DNA of 6,428 bases from Pseudomonadota bacterium. GTDB taxonomy: Bacteria; Pseudomonadota; Alphaproteobacteria; RF32; CAG-239. Under the pieces are notes generated by a model. That model saw only the letters and a list, made by a program, of their open reading frames with translations. It was not told the DNA's origin and did not search any database. Positions within the stretch are counted from its first letter, which is position 1. Each line of letters opens with the position of its first letter. This document shows positions 1-6,428 of the stretch, one piece after another. The translations under genes and the position numbers were made by a program. The DNA lies in NCBI GenBank assembly GCA_021617435.1, contig JAJWCP010000033.1, positions 1 through 6,428 on the forward strand. The letters run 5' to 3'.

Positions 1-1
1 A

Positions 2-7
2 TATAAT
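2..7 (+). promoter_or_regulatory. possible -10 box upstream of the TPR gene
   Basis: A perfect TATAAT hexamer lies at the window edge. It would place a transcription start near position 14 and give a leader of about 47-60 bases before the TPR gene. Its -35 box would lie outside the window and cannot be checked. A second, weaker option is TTGAAC at 13-18 with TGTAAA at 35-40 (16-base spacer). In AT-rich DNA such hexamers arise easily by chance, so this is tentative. Confidence 0.25.
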
Positions 8-60
8 TTTTATTGAACGCAGCGGCGTTTTCGGTGTAAACTGCAAAAAATTAAAAAAAG

Positions 61-1854
61 ATGTTACATATAATGAATTTTGGATATATCGCAGCCCTTG
101 TTATCAGCGTGGGCGTTTTTAACTCTTGCTCAGGAGCTTTTATGAATAAAAAAGCTCCGGAACAGCCTGTGGTTTATTCGGTTCCGCATTTAAAAACCGC
201 TTATGGAGCTTATCTGGCGGCGCGGGTAGCGCATTTGCGGCAAGATTTAAATGTTGCGGCTGATTATTACATAAAATCAGTGCAGCTCGGAGCCGACAAG
301 CCTGAAATTATCGGACAGACTTATGTTTTACTCACCTCGGAAGGCAGAATCGGCGAGGCTGCTCAGTATGCCAAAGAATCGCTCAAAAAAGGCGATAAAA
401 GCAACTTTATTTACTTTGTAATTATGACGGACGAATTGCAAAAAAATAATTATGAGCAAGCTTTAGCCGCCTTAAACAATATCCATGATAAAGTTTACAA
501 AAAATCTATAATTCCGCTGTTTTCTGCTTGGATTTATACCGCGAAAGGAAATAAAGAGCAGGCTCTTAAAGAATTAACCACCCTAAAAAAAGATAAATCG
601 TTGCTCTCATTATATTATATGCACAGCGGCATGATTAATGATTATTTTAACGATATTCCGGCGGCAGAGGTTGCGTTTGCCACCGTAGTGAAAGACGAAA
701 ATTTAGAGCTCTCATACCGCTCAATGCAAATTATCAGTAATTTTTATATCCGCGCCGGTAAAAAAGACGAAGCCATTGCGCTTGTAAAAAAATATTATGA
801 TAAAAATCCGCAGGCTAAAATGATGGAATCACTTTATCAGCAGGTAATATCGGCTGATAAAAACAGCATTGCAAAAATCATGGATACTCCGCAAAAAGGC
901 GAAGCAGAAGCTATTTTTAATGTCGGCACGGTATTCAGAGGGTATCAGGCTGATATTTCGCAAGTATTTACCGCATTGGCGCTGTATCTCAACCCGCAAC
1001 ATGACGTGGCGTTGGTTTCAATGGCTGATTTATTAGAACGCAATCAGCGTTTTGGCGAGGCTATTAAAAAATATGAGCAAATAAATCCGCAGTCGCCGAT
1101 TTATTTTATGGGGCAGCTGAAAATTGCCGGAATATATATGGATAGGCAACTCCATGAACAGGCTCTGAGCAAGTTACAGGCTTTGCAAAAACAATACCCT
1201 AACAATTATCAGGTTTTGTTTAATTTGGCGGAAGTTTACCGCATTACCGGACAGCAAGAAAAAGCGATTGAGCTTTATAAAAAAGCGCTGAAAAACAAAC
1301 CGCAATCGGCTGAAAATGACTGGACAGTTTATTACGCGCTAGGTATGGCATATGAGCAAAACGGCGAATGGAATAACGCCGAAGAGGCTTTGCAAACCGC
1401 CTTAAAAATCAGCCATCGCCACCCGTTTGTGCTTAATTACTTGGGATACAGCTGGCTTGAGCATAACAAAAATATTAACGAGGCGTTGTTCATGATTTTT
1501 GAGGCGTATCGCCAAAGCCCTGAAGACGGCCATATTATGGACAGCTTAGGTTGGGCGCTGTACCGCATGGGCAAATATGACGACAGCGTAAAAATTTTGG
1601 AACGCGCCGCTGAATATTTACCGGCCAACGCCATTATTTGCGACCATTTAGGCGACGCGTATTGGCAGGTCGGACGCAAAGCAGAAGCCAAGTTTCAGTG
1701 GAAACACGCTTTAAGTTTAAAAGAAGACTCTGAAAACTTAAACAAAGAGGCGATTAAAAACAAAATCAATGACGTAGTTACTGCTCCGGTCATGATTAAT
1801 TTTAATGAGCCGTTGTTGGTGGAACGTATTAAGACATTAAATCTTACTGATTAA
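61..1854 (+). CDS. TPR-repeat protein, probable lipoprotein
   Basis: This 597-residue protein is built almost entirely of tetratricopeptide repeats, which serve as protein-binding scaffolds; its partner and exact role are unknown. Residues 7-20 are hydrophobic and are followed by Asn-Ser-Cys (Cys23), resembling a lipoprotein signal peptide with an imperfect lipobox (Phe at -3). If real, it places the protein in the periplasm on a membrane. Helical repeats run from about residue 45 to 555. The clearest are near 385-415 (LFNLAEVYRITGQQEKAIEL), 423-450, 457-485, 492-520 and 527-552. The last three carry the LGYSWLE, DSLGWALYRMGKYD and DHLGDAYWQVGR signatures typical of large proteobacterial TPR proteins. 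The start is uncertain. ATG at 61 and ATG at 73 both lack a good ribosome binding site, and ATG at 142 (Met28) has AGGAG five bases upstream but would remove the signal peptide. I keep 61 because the signal peptide looks genuine. The gene converges on cvpA. Confidence 0.85.
   Translation: MLHIMNFGYIAALVISVGVFNSCSGAFMNKKAPEQPVVYSVPHLKTAYGAYLAARVAHLRQDLNVAADYYIKSVQLGADKPEIIGQTYVLLTSEGRIGEAAQYAKESLKKGDKSNFIYFVIMTDELQKNNYEQALAALNNIHDKVYKKSIIPLFSAWIYTAKGNKEQALKELTTLKKDKSLLSLYYMHSGMINDYFNDIPAAEVAFATVVKDENLELSYRSMQIISNFYIRAGKKDEAIALVKKYYDKNPQAKMMESLYQQVISADKNSIAKIMDTPQKGEAEAIFNVGTVFRGYQADISQVFTALALYLNPQHDVALVSMADLLERNQRFGEAIKKYEQINPQSPIYFMGQLKIAGIYMDRQLHEQALSKLQALQKQYPNNYQVLFNLAEVYRITGQQEKAIELYKKALKNKPQSAENDWTVYYALGMAYEQNGEWNNAEEALQTALKISHRHPFVLNYLGYSWLEHNKNINEALFMIFEAYRQSPEDGHIMDSLGWALYRMGKYDDSVKILERAAEYLPANAIICDHLGDAYWQVGRKAEAKFQWKHALSLKEDSENLNKEAIKNKINDVVTAPVMINFNEPLLVERIKTLNLTD
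132..136 (+). promoter_or_regulatory. Shine-Dalgarno-like AGGAG inside the TPR gene
   Basis: AGGAG sits five bases before an in-frame ATG at 142-144 (Met28 of the long reading). It is the best ribosome binding site near the 5' end of this gene, since neither ATG 61 nor ATG 73 has one. Use of this start would give a cytoplasmic 570-residue protein. The same bases encode the residues just after the putative lipid-attachment cysteine, so the match may be chance. Confidence 0.3.
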
Positions 1855-1874
1855 AAAACGTTTTTAGCACAAAG

Positions 1875-1900
1875 CACCCGCAATGCTTAAATTGCGGGTG
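1875..1900 (+). terminator. intrinsic terminator between convergent genes
   Basis: Arms CACCCGCAAT (1875-1884) and ATTGCGGGTG (1891-1900) are perfectly complementary over 10 bp and enclose a 6-base loop. The right arm is followed by TTCTTTTATT, a good U-tract for plus-strand transcripts, so this ends the TPR gene, whose stop lies 20 bases upstream. On the minus strand the hairpin follows the cvpA stop codon by five bases, but only CTTTGTG comes after it, so termination of the operon here would be weaker. The U-tract overlaps the cvpA stop codon (1906-1908). Confidence 0.85.
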
Positions 1901-1905
1901 TTCTT

Positions 1906-2646
1906 TTATTCAGCATCTTCAACGTTTTCAATTAAAGTATCTAAGGTGTCAGCCTCGTTTTCTTTGTAGCCTTTAAAATCTTCCGCCTTTTCTTTTGTTT
2001 TATCGGTCGTTTTTTCAATTTGCGGCTGAGCAAGCTTTTGGAACAAATCATCAATTTCTTTTTGCGATTCTTCTTGTTCTTTGGCGGATTTTTCATCTTT
2101 TTCTTTCTTTTTATCTTTTTCACCAAGACCAACTTCCGAACTCTTATCACGAATTAAGTCTTTGGTTGATTCAGGAATTAAACTTTCAAGCGGTTCAGCA
2201 AACTTGCCGGCTAAAGTAAAATAGCGCGACTCCTTAAACATTCCGCTCTTAGATTCCTCAGGCAACATCCAAGTAATAATGATATTAAACAAAATAACCA
2301 ACAGACAAGCTCTGAGCACGCCAAAAAGCAACCCCAAAACCCTATCAAGCGAGCTTAATTTGCTAGAGCGCACTTTGCCTATCATTTTGTCGGTACTCAA
2401 CAGCCATATAATGTAAAAAATTATTAAAATCAGCAAAGCGGTAACAATACCCGCCATCATGGAGCTGGCTATATAATATTTGGCAACCGGAGTTAATATC
2501 GGAAGCAGATAAAAAACCACTATTGCCGCTAAAATCCAGCCGACAATGGAAAGCACCTCTTTGACCAACCCGCGATACAGCGCAATTAACGCAGATACGG
2601 CGGTGATGATTAAAATTACAACGTCTAAATTATTTAACTGCTGCAT
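1906..2646 (-). CDS. cvpA: CvpA family inner-membrane protein
   Basis: This 246-residue integral membrane protein belongs to the CvpA family, named for its need in colicin V production in E. coli and linked to envelope stress tolerance; its molecular activity is not settled. Four hydrophobic segments are visible at about residues 8-25, 31-51, 63-84 and 105-127. The family signature is present as LDRVLGLLFGVLR (100-112), together with the YRGLVKE loop after helix 1. After residue 165 comes a tail of about 80 residues rich in Lys and Glu, probably disordered or coiled and cytoplasmic. E. coli CvpA is about 162 residues, so the extra length is all C-terminal. ATG at 2646 is preceded by AAGGA with a 6-base spacer, and that site overlaps the radA stop codon, suggesting coupled translation. 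It is the last gene of the minus-strand cluster. purF, the common neighbour, is absent. Confidence 0.92.
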   Translation of the reverse strand: MQQLNNLDVVILIITAVSALIALYRGLVKEVLSIVGWILAAIVVFYLLPILTPVAKYYIASSMMAGIVTALLILIIFYIIWLLSTDKMIGKVRSSKLSSLDRVLGLLFGVLRACLLVILFNIIITWMLPEESKSGMFKESRYFTLAGKFAEPLESLIPESTKDLIRDKSSEVGLGEKDKKKEKDEKSAKEQEESQKEIDDLFQKLAQPQIEKTTDKTKEKAEDFKGYKENEADTLDTLIENVEDAE

Positions 2647-2655
2647 ATTAAATCC

Positions 2656-4023
2656 TTAATTAAACCAATTTATAAGCCGATGAACATTGCCGATTTCATA
2701 ACAAGACATATCGGTATTTTTCTTTTCTTTGCCGTAGCTTGGCGGCACAATAGCATTGTTAAAACCAAGCTTGCAAGCCTCTTTTAAGCGCAAATTGGGC
2801 TGACTTACGGCTCGGATTTCACCGGATAATCCGATTTCGCCGAAGATTACCATATCAGAGGGCAATGGTTTATTGGTTAATGAAGATATAACCGCCATTG
2901 CCACCGCTAAATCAGCCGCCGGTTCAGATATTTTTAAGCCACCGGCAATATTTAAATAAACATCTTGAGCGCTGAAATTCATACCGCAACGGGCTTCTAA
3001 AACCGCTAAAATCATGGCTAAGCGGTTAGAATCCCAACCGACCACCGCTCTTTTGGGGCTTGAATAACCGCTCGGGCTCACCAAGGCCTGAATTTCAACT
3101 AAAACCGGGCGCGAACCTTCAATGCCGGCAAAAACGCATGAGCCGGATACGTTACCCTGACGTTCTGCCAAAAACAGCGCTGAGGGGTTTTCAACCTCAA
3201 CCAAGCCCTTATCCTGCATTTCAAAAACGCCGATTTCATCTGTGGCACCATAACGATTTTTTACCGCGCGCAAAATGCGGAAATGATGTCCGCGCTCACC
3301 TTCAAAATAGAGCACCGTATCAACCATGTGTTCCAAAACGCGCGGACCGGCAATGGCGCCTTGCTTGGTAACATGCCCAACTAAAAACAGTACAAATCCT
3401 TTGCGTTTGGCAAGTTTAATCAGCTCATAAGCGCAAGCCCGCACCTGCGCAACGCTTCCCGGGGTTGCTTCTACGTTTTCAAGATACATGGTTTGAATAG
3501 AATCAATAATCACCACTGACGGATTAGTTTTATCCAAAGTTGCAACAATGTCTTTTACCTCTGTGGTGCTGGCAAGTCTTACCGGTGATGACGCAAGCCC
3601 TAAACGCTGCGCCCTGATACGAACCTGATCAATCGCTTCCTCGCCTGAGATATAAAAGCACTCATACTCCGGCGATAAATTGGCAACCCCGGCACACACC
3701 TGCAATAATAAGGTTGATTTACCGATTCCGGGGTCACCGCCGACTAAAATAGCGGAACCGGGAACAAGTCCTCCGCCGGTTACACGGTCAATTTCTTTAA
3801 TGTTGGTTACCAAGCGTTTAAAAGTTTGAGCAGAGCCGCTTAACGGAACAAACTCTATCGTTTCGCCTTTTTTCTGCTGCGGCAAAATTGAAAAACCGCC
3901 GCCCTGAATTTTTTCTTCTTCAATGGTATTCCACTCTCCGCAGGCATCGCATTTTCCCTGCCATTTGGGGTAAACGGCGCCACAATTCTGACAAACATAT
4001 TCTGTTGAGCTCTTTTTTGCCAT
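2656..4023 (-). CDS. radA: RadA (Sms) recombination ATPase/helicase
   Basis: RadA is a RecA-like, hexameric DNA motor that drives branch migration of recombination intermediates with RecA. From ATG 4023 the product has 455 residues, close to the 460 of E. coli RadA. In order, it shows a four-cysteine zinc finger (Cys11, 14, 25, 28), Walker A GGDPGIGKST (95-104), Walker B VVIIDS (170-175), the RadA motif as KNRYG (255-259; normally KNRFG), and a C-terminal Lon-like domain. In that domain the position that is Ser in E. coli RadA appears to be Ala369 (SEPAADLA), consistent with no protease activity. An upstream in-frame TTG at 4059 would add 12 residues overlapping mlaF. I reject it because ATG 4023 gives the family's usual N-terminus and has GGA nine bases upstream. 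The start lies 2 bases after the mlaF stop, so translation is probably coupled. Confidence 0.97.
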   Translation of the reverse strand: MAKKSSTEYVCQNCGAVYPKWQGKCDACGEWNTIEEEKIQGGGFSILPQQKKGETIEFVPLSGSAQTFKRLVTNIKEIDRVTGGGLVPGSAILVGGDPGIGKSTLLLQVCAGVANLSPEYECFYISGEEAIDQVRIRAQRLGLASSPVRLASTTEVKDIVATLDKTNPSVVIIDSIQTMYLENVEATPGSVAQVRACAYELIKLAKRKGFVLFLVGHVTKQGAIAGPRVLEHMVDTVLYFEGERGHHFRILRAVKNRYGATDEIGVFEMQDKGLVEVENPSALFLAERQGNVSGSCVFAGIEGSRPVLVEIQALVSPSGYSSPKRAVVGWDSNRLAMILAVLEARCGMNFSAQDVYLNIAGGLKISEPAADLAVAMAVISSLTNKPLPSDMVIFGEIGLSGEIRAVSQPNLRLKEACKLGFNNAIVPPSYGKEKKNTDMSCYEIGNVHRLINWFN

Positions 4024-4025
4024 GG

Positions 4026-4790
4026 CTATATTTCCACTTTTATCGGACCTTGCGAACAACCGTTAATAAACTGCTGAACGTACGGGTCTTCGGTTTTATC
4101 CATTTCCTTAACCGTACCCTGCCAAATAATTTTACCTTTATAAAGCATGGCGACACGATCGGCAATTTTACGCACCGACGCCATATCGTGGGTAATGGTT
4201 AAAGTTGTTGCGCCCAATCCTTTGGCAGATTCCACAATCAAATCATTGATTACATCGGCCATAATCGGGTCTAAGCCGGTAGTCGGCTCGTCAAAAAATA
4301 TAATTTCCGGATTGGTAATAATGGCGCGTGCCAACCCGACGCGTTTTTGCATACCGCCGGAAAGTTCTGAGGGTGATAAATCAGCCACATCAGGAGCAAG
4401 ACCAACTTGGCGCAGCACTCTTATAGCCTCAACTTTAGCTTTTTCACGGTTTACTTTTTGATTTTCAAGCAAAGAAAACGCAACATTTTCCCATACCGAT
4501 AAGCTGTCAAACAAGGCGCCGCCCTGAAAAAGCATTCCCATCTTGCTATGAAAATTACGTTGCTCAGAGCCGCGGGCGCCAACCACCTCGGTGCCGTTAA
4601 TTTTAATTGAACCGGTATCAGGCGTTAACAACCCTTGAATACATTTAATTAAAACCGATTTACCGGTACCGGACCCGCCGATAACAACTAAAGATTCTCC
4701 GGCACAAATATCTAAGTCAACCCCTGTTAAAACTTGTTTTTTACCGAACGATTTTCGCAAATTACGAATTGATATTTTAACTTTTTCCAT
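4026..4790 (-). CDS. mlaF: MlaF-type phospholipid ABC transporter ATPase
   Basis: This 254-residue ATP-binding subunit powers an MCE-type lipid transporter at the inner membrane, which in E. coli moves phospholipids to keep the outer membrane asymmetric. All ABC motifs are intact: Walker A GGSGTGKS (38-45), Q-loop Gln89 in MLFQGGALFDS, signature LSGGMQKR (143-150), Walker B IIFFDEPTTGLD (163-174, Asp167 and Glu168) and H-loop His201. The FQGGALFDSLSVWENVAF stretch and the C-terminal QFINGCSQGPI are characteristic of MlaF rather than of general importers. The stop codon is TAG. ATG 4790 is preceded by GAGG with a 6-base spacer, directly after the mlaE stop. It pairs with the adjacent permease gene mlaE. 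The substrate-binding MCE subunit MlaD is not in the window. Confidence 0.94.
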   Translation of the reverse strand: MEKVKISIRNLRKSFGKKQVLTGVDLDICAGESLVVIGGSGTGKSVLIKCIQGLLTPDTGSIKINGTEVVGARGSEQRNFHSKMGMLFQGGALFDSLSVWENVAFSLLENQKVNREKAKVEAIRVLRQVGLAPDVADLSPSELSGGMQKRVGLARAIITNPEIIFFDEPTTGLDPIMADVINDLIVESAKGLGATTLTITHDMASVRKIADRVAMLYKGKIIWQGTVKEMDKTEDPYVQQFINGCSQGPIKVEI

Positions 4791-4800
4791 TTTATGCCTC

Positions 4801-5592
4801 TTATTTTGAGAAGAACACTTCGGTTAAAACATAGTTGAAAATTAAAATTAAAATTGAGGCCGAAACCACAGCGTTGGTGGTGGCCTGACCAACTCCCTGC
4901 GCTCCGCCTTTAGAGCGATACCCGTTATAACAACCCATTAAAGCGACAATAAAGCCGAAAACTCCGGCTTTAACCAAACCGGAAATAATATCTATCGCCT
5001 CCATATTTTGTAACGTTGAATTAATGTAGTTGGCTGGATTAAAGCCGAGCTTGTAAACTCCGACCACATAACCGCCGAAAATGCCGATAACATCGCCGAT
5101 TAAAACCAAAATAGGCAATACAATCACTCCCGACCATAAACGCGGCGCAACCAAATATTTAAATGGATTGGTGGAAAGAGTTACCAACGCGTCAATTTGT
5201 TCAGTCACCCGCATAGTGCCGATTTCCGCCGCCATTGCCGCTCCGATGCGTCCGGCAACCATTAACGCCGACAGCACCGGCGCCAATTCGCGGGTTACGG
5301 AAATTAAAACCACGGAGGCAACCGCGCTTTCCGCTCCAAAACGGGCAAAACCGGAATAACTCTGCAAAGCAATTACCATACCGGCAAAAATAGTGGTTAG
5401 CCCTACCACCGGCAATGAATAAAAACCCATATCCATTAACTGCCGCATAAAGTTTTTGGGATAAAAAGGCGGCGTAAAGCAATGATATAATGATTTTATG
5501 ATAAACAACGAGAGTTCGCCCAAACCGACAATAAATTTTACCAACGGTTTTCCAAGCGTTCTTAAAAATTTTTCTACTTGATTTCTTTTCAT
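4801..5592 (-). CDS. mlaE: MlaE-type lipid transporter permease
   Basis: This 263-residue polytopic inner-membrane protein is the permease partner of MlaF. In E. coli the MlaE dimer forms the lipid pathway beneath the MlaD ring. The family core is very clear: FAGMVIALQSY (69-79), RELAPVLSALMVAGRIGAAM (101-120) and AAEIGTMRVTEQIDAL (121-136). Hydrophobic segments lie at about 58-78, 92-118, 150-177, 203-221 and 241-261, with a possible interfacial helix at about 17-35. Length matches the family (about 260). ATG 5592 has AAGGA with a 6-base spacer. A 42-base gap separates it from hprK, the largest gap in the cluster, and a possible promoter lies across it. mlaD, mlaC and mlaB do not follow mlaF here, so the remaining subunits must be encoded elsewhere if the transporter is of the full Mla type. 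Confidence 0.94.
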   Translation of the reverse strand: MKRNQVEKFLRTLGKPLVKFIVGLGELSLFIIKSLYHCFTPPFYPKNFMRQLMDMGFYSLPVVGLTTIFAGMVIALQSYSGFARFGAESAVASVVLISVTRELAPVLSALMVAGRIGAAMAAEIGTMRVTEQIDALVTLSTNPFKYLVAPRLWSGVIVLPILVLIGDVIGIFGGYVVGVYKLGFNPANYINSTLQNMEAIDIISGLVKAGVFGFIVALMGCYNGYRSKGGAQGVGQATTNAVVSASILILIFNYVLTEVFFSK

Positions 5593-5617
5593 AGCGTATC
5601 CTTAAACAACTGCTTTT

Positions 5618-5645
5618 ATTTTAAGTTTTTTTCACTAAAAATCAA
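5618..5645 (-). promoter_or_regulatory. possible promoter for mlaE and downstream genes
   Basis: Read on the minus strand, TTGATT (5645-5640, 4 of 6 to the sigma-70 -35 box) is followed after 16 bases by TAAAAT (5623-5618, 5 of 6 to the -10 box). Transcription would begin near 5610, leaving a leader of roughly 18 bases that contains the AAGGA ribosome binding site of mlaE. The -35 part overlaps the last codons of hprK. The area is AT-rich, so a chance match is quite possible. Confidence 0.35.
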
Positions 5646-6075
5646 CAACCGCGTTTAACTTTATAACAACCTTGTCGGCGGCAGATGCTTCAAACGGGTA
5701 AAGTTTTATCAGCGGGATGGAACAACCTAATATTTCATATTCTTGCAGTTCAGGCATGCGTTCAACATCTTTTAAATTTACAGCCAACTCCACCACTAAC
5801 TTCACCTCAATATTTTGGGTAAACGGCATTTTTACAATTCCGATACCTCTGACTTCAAGCAACCCCATTATATTTTCAGGCGAACCGGCAAATATTTTGC
5901 CCCCTTGAGGAAAAATATCGGTACGATCATCGGCAACCAATATTGCACCTTTATTCATTATCAGCCGGAGCGCTAAATCAGATTTACCGCTGCCGGACTT
6001 GCCGAGCAATAAAATTCCGGCGCTGTTTATACTTACGCAAGTTGCGTGTATGTTAGTTATTGTTAATTTGTTCAT
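5635..6075 (-). CDS. hprK: short-form HPr(Ser) kinase HprK
   Basis: HprK uses ATP to phosphorylate a serine of HPr, tuning the phosphotransferase system. In alphaproteobacteria this is normally the regulatory PTS rather than sugar uptake. At 146 residues this is the short alphaproteobacterial form: only the C-terminal kinase core, without the N-terminal domain of the roughly 310-residue Firmicute enzyme. Visible motifs are IHATCVSI (9-16), Walker A GKSGSGKS (25-32), the acidic LVADDR (47-51, Asp49 and Asp50), and the HprK signature LEVRGIGIV (73-81). ATG 6075 is preceded by AAAGG with a 7-base spacer, and the gene starts inside the end of tsaE, overlapping by 23 bases. The TAG stop is followed at once by an in-frame TGA. 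Genes for HPr and the EIIA protein, which often follow hprK in this class, are absent here; mlaE follows instead. Confidence 0.92.
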   Translation of the reverse strand: MNKLTITNIHATCVSINSAGILLLGKSGSGKSDLALRLIMNKGAILVADDRTDIFPQGGKIFAGSPENIMGLLEVRGIGIVKMPFTQNIEVKLVVELAVNLKDVERMPELQEYEILGCSIPLIKLYPFEASAADKVVIKLNAVVDF

Positions 6076-6428
6076 CGGCGCGCCTTTCTATAGCTTGCAA
6101 GCGCTCGCTTTTATCTTTTGAATTAACCGTTATGGCAATTTCTCGCCCACTGTCAGGCATCGGCGTAATATTTACCTTAAAAATATTTTTAGGAAGATAT
6201 TTCCACATTTTTTCCGGCCATTCAATTAAACAAACACCGGTGTAAATCGCTTCTTCAATGTTAAGCTCCCAAATTTCTTCCGGCGATTTTAGGCGATATA
6301 AATCATAATGATAAATTTCAAATTCAGGCGCTGAATAAGTTTGCACCAAAGTAAAAGTCGGACTTGGAACCTCCGCCGCATTAGTTAATTTTTTAACAAA
6401 TGCGCGAGAAAACACGCTTTTACCCATA
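6053..6428 (-). CDS. tsaE: TsaE, t6A tRNA modification ATPase (5' end cut off)
   Basis: TsaE is the small ATPase that supports TsaB-TsaD in making threonylcarbamoyladenosine at position 37 of ANN-decoding tRNAs in the cytoplasm. The window holds the last 124 codons or so. The first visible residues, MGKS, are the end of the Walker A loop (family pattern GxxGxGKT/S), so the ATG at 6427 is internal and the true start lies outside, roughly 30-40 codons further. Other family motifs are PSPTFTLVQTY (21-31 of the visible part), HYDLYRL (40-46) and LIEWPEK (67-73). The C-terminus is a charged tail ending in three Asn. Its last eight codons, including the stop, overlap hprK in another frame. It is the most upstream gene visible in the minus-strand cluster, whose main promoter presumably lies beyond the window. 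Confidence 0.93.
   Translation of the reverse strand, partial: MGKSVFSRAFVKKLTNAAEVPSPTFTLVQTYSAPEFEIYHYDLYRLKSPEEIWELNIEEAIYTGVCLIEWPEKMWKYLPKNIFKVNITPMPDSGREIAITVNSKDKSERLQAIERRADEQINNN

Noticed and set aside
16..29. Small inverted repeat AACGC/GCGTT with a 4-base loop in the leader
   Set aside because: Only 5 bp of stem and a run of four T after it, too weak to call a terminator or regulatory hairpin.
3..122. Open plus-strand frame entering from the window edge and ending at TAA 120-122, possibly the C-terminus of an upstream gene
   Set aside because: Forty open codons are not rare in such DNA, the residues match no family I recognise, and the frame runs through the likely signal peptide of the TPR gene. 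It is kept only as a caveat to that gene's start.
1941..2150. 69-residue Lys-rich minus-strand reading inside cvpA
   Set aside because: It is a frame-shifted shadow of the Lys/Glu-rich tail of CvpA, with no ribosome binding site or recognisable domain.
4024..4059. Longer radA reading from a TTG at 4059
   Set aside because: It overlaps the mlaF coding end, uses a rare start codon, and adds 12 residues that RadA proteins normally lack. ATG 4023 gives the standard N-terminus just before the zinc finger.
5201..5482. 93-residue minus-strand reading inside mlaE
   Set aside because: It lies in an alternative frame of a strongly conserved MlaE region and has no family features.
6077..6084. GGCGCGCC palindrome overlapping the hprK ribosome binding site
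   Set aside because: An 8-base palindrome without a loop cannot form a useful hairpin, and the bases are accounted for by the tsaE codons for Arg-Arg-Ala.
6425..6427. ATG at 6427 as the start of tsaE
   Set aside because: The Met lies within the Walker A loop, directly before Gly-Lys-Ser, so the gene must continue beyond the window.

Overview
The window looks like ordinary chromosomal, housekeeping-type DNA from a Gram-negative bacterium, most likely an alphaproteobacterium with a moderately AT-rich genome (about 40% GC by eye). Three things point that way: a short HPr kinase (146 aa, kinase core only) of the alphaproteobacterial kind, a radA-cvpA pair next to an MlaE/MlaF lipid transporter pair, and a TPR protein whose C-terminal repeats resemble the large TPR proteins common in that class. 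The genetic code looks standard. I see no tRNA, rRNA, IS element, CRISPR array, phage gene or toxin-antitoxin pair.

Layout. Positions 1-60 are a short A-rich leader. One plus-strand gene (61-1854) encodes a TPR protein, probably a lipoprotein. It converges on a six-gene minus-strand cluster, and the 51-base gap between the two holds one strong intrinsic terminator hairpin (1875-1900). Reading the minus strand in its own direction, the cluster is tsaE (cut by the window end) - hprK - mlaE - mlaF - radA - cvpA. The genes are tightly packed: tsaE/hprK overlap by 23 bases, hprK-mlaE are 42 bases apart, mlaE-mlaF 10, mlaF-radA 2 and radA-cvpA 9. Two ribosome binding sites abut or overlap the upstream stop codon. 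This suggests one polycistronic unit, perhaps with an extra promoter before mlaE.

Functionally the cluster is mixed: tRNA t6A modification (TsaE), serine phosphorylation of HPr in a regulatory phosphotransferase system (HprK), inner-membrane phospholipid transport for outer-membrane asymmetry (MlaE/MlaF), recombination branch migration (RadA) and an inner-membrane CvpA protein. No shared pathway is evident. The usual partners (HPr and EIIA for HprK; MlaD, MlaB and MlaC for MlaEF; purF beside cvpA) are not in the window.

I do not see a previously undescribed system here. The points most worth checking are the true start of the TPR gene, where a signal peptide reading competes with a good internal ribosome binding site, the placement of hprK away from its PTS partners, and a Tyr in the RadA KNRFG motif.
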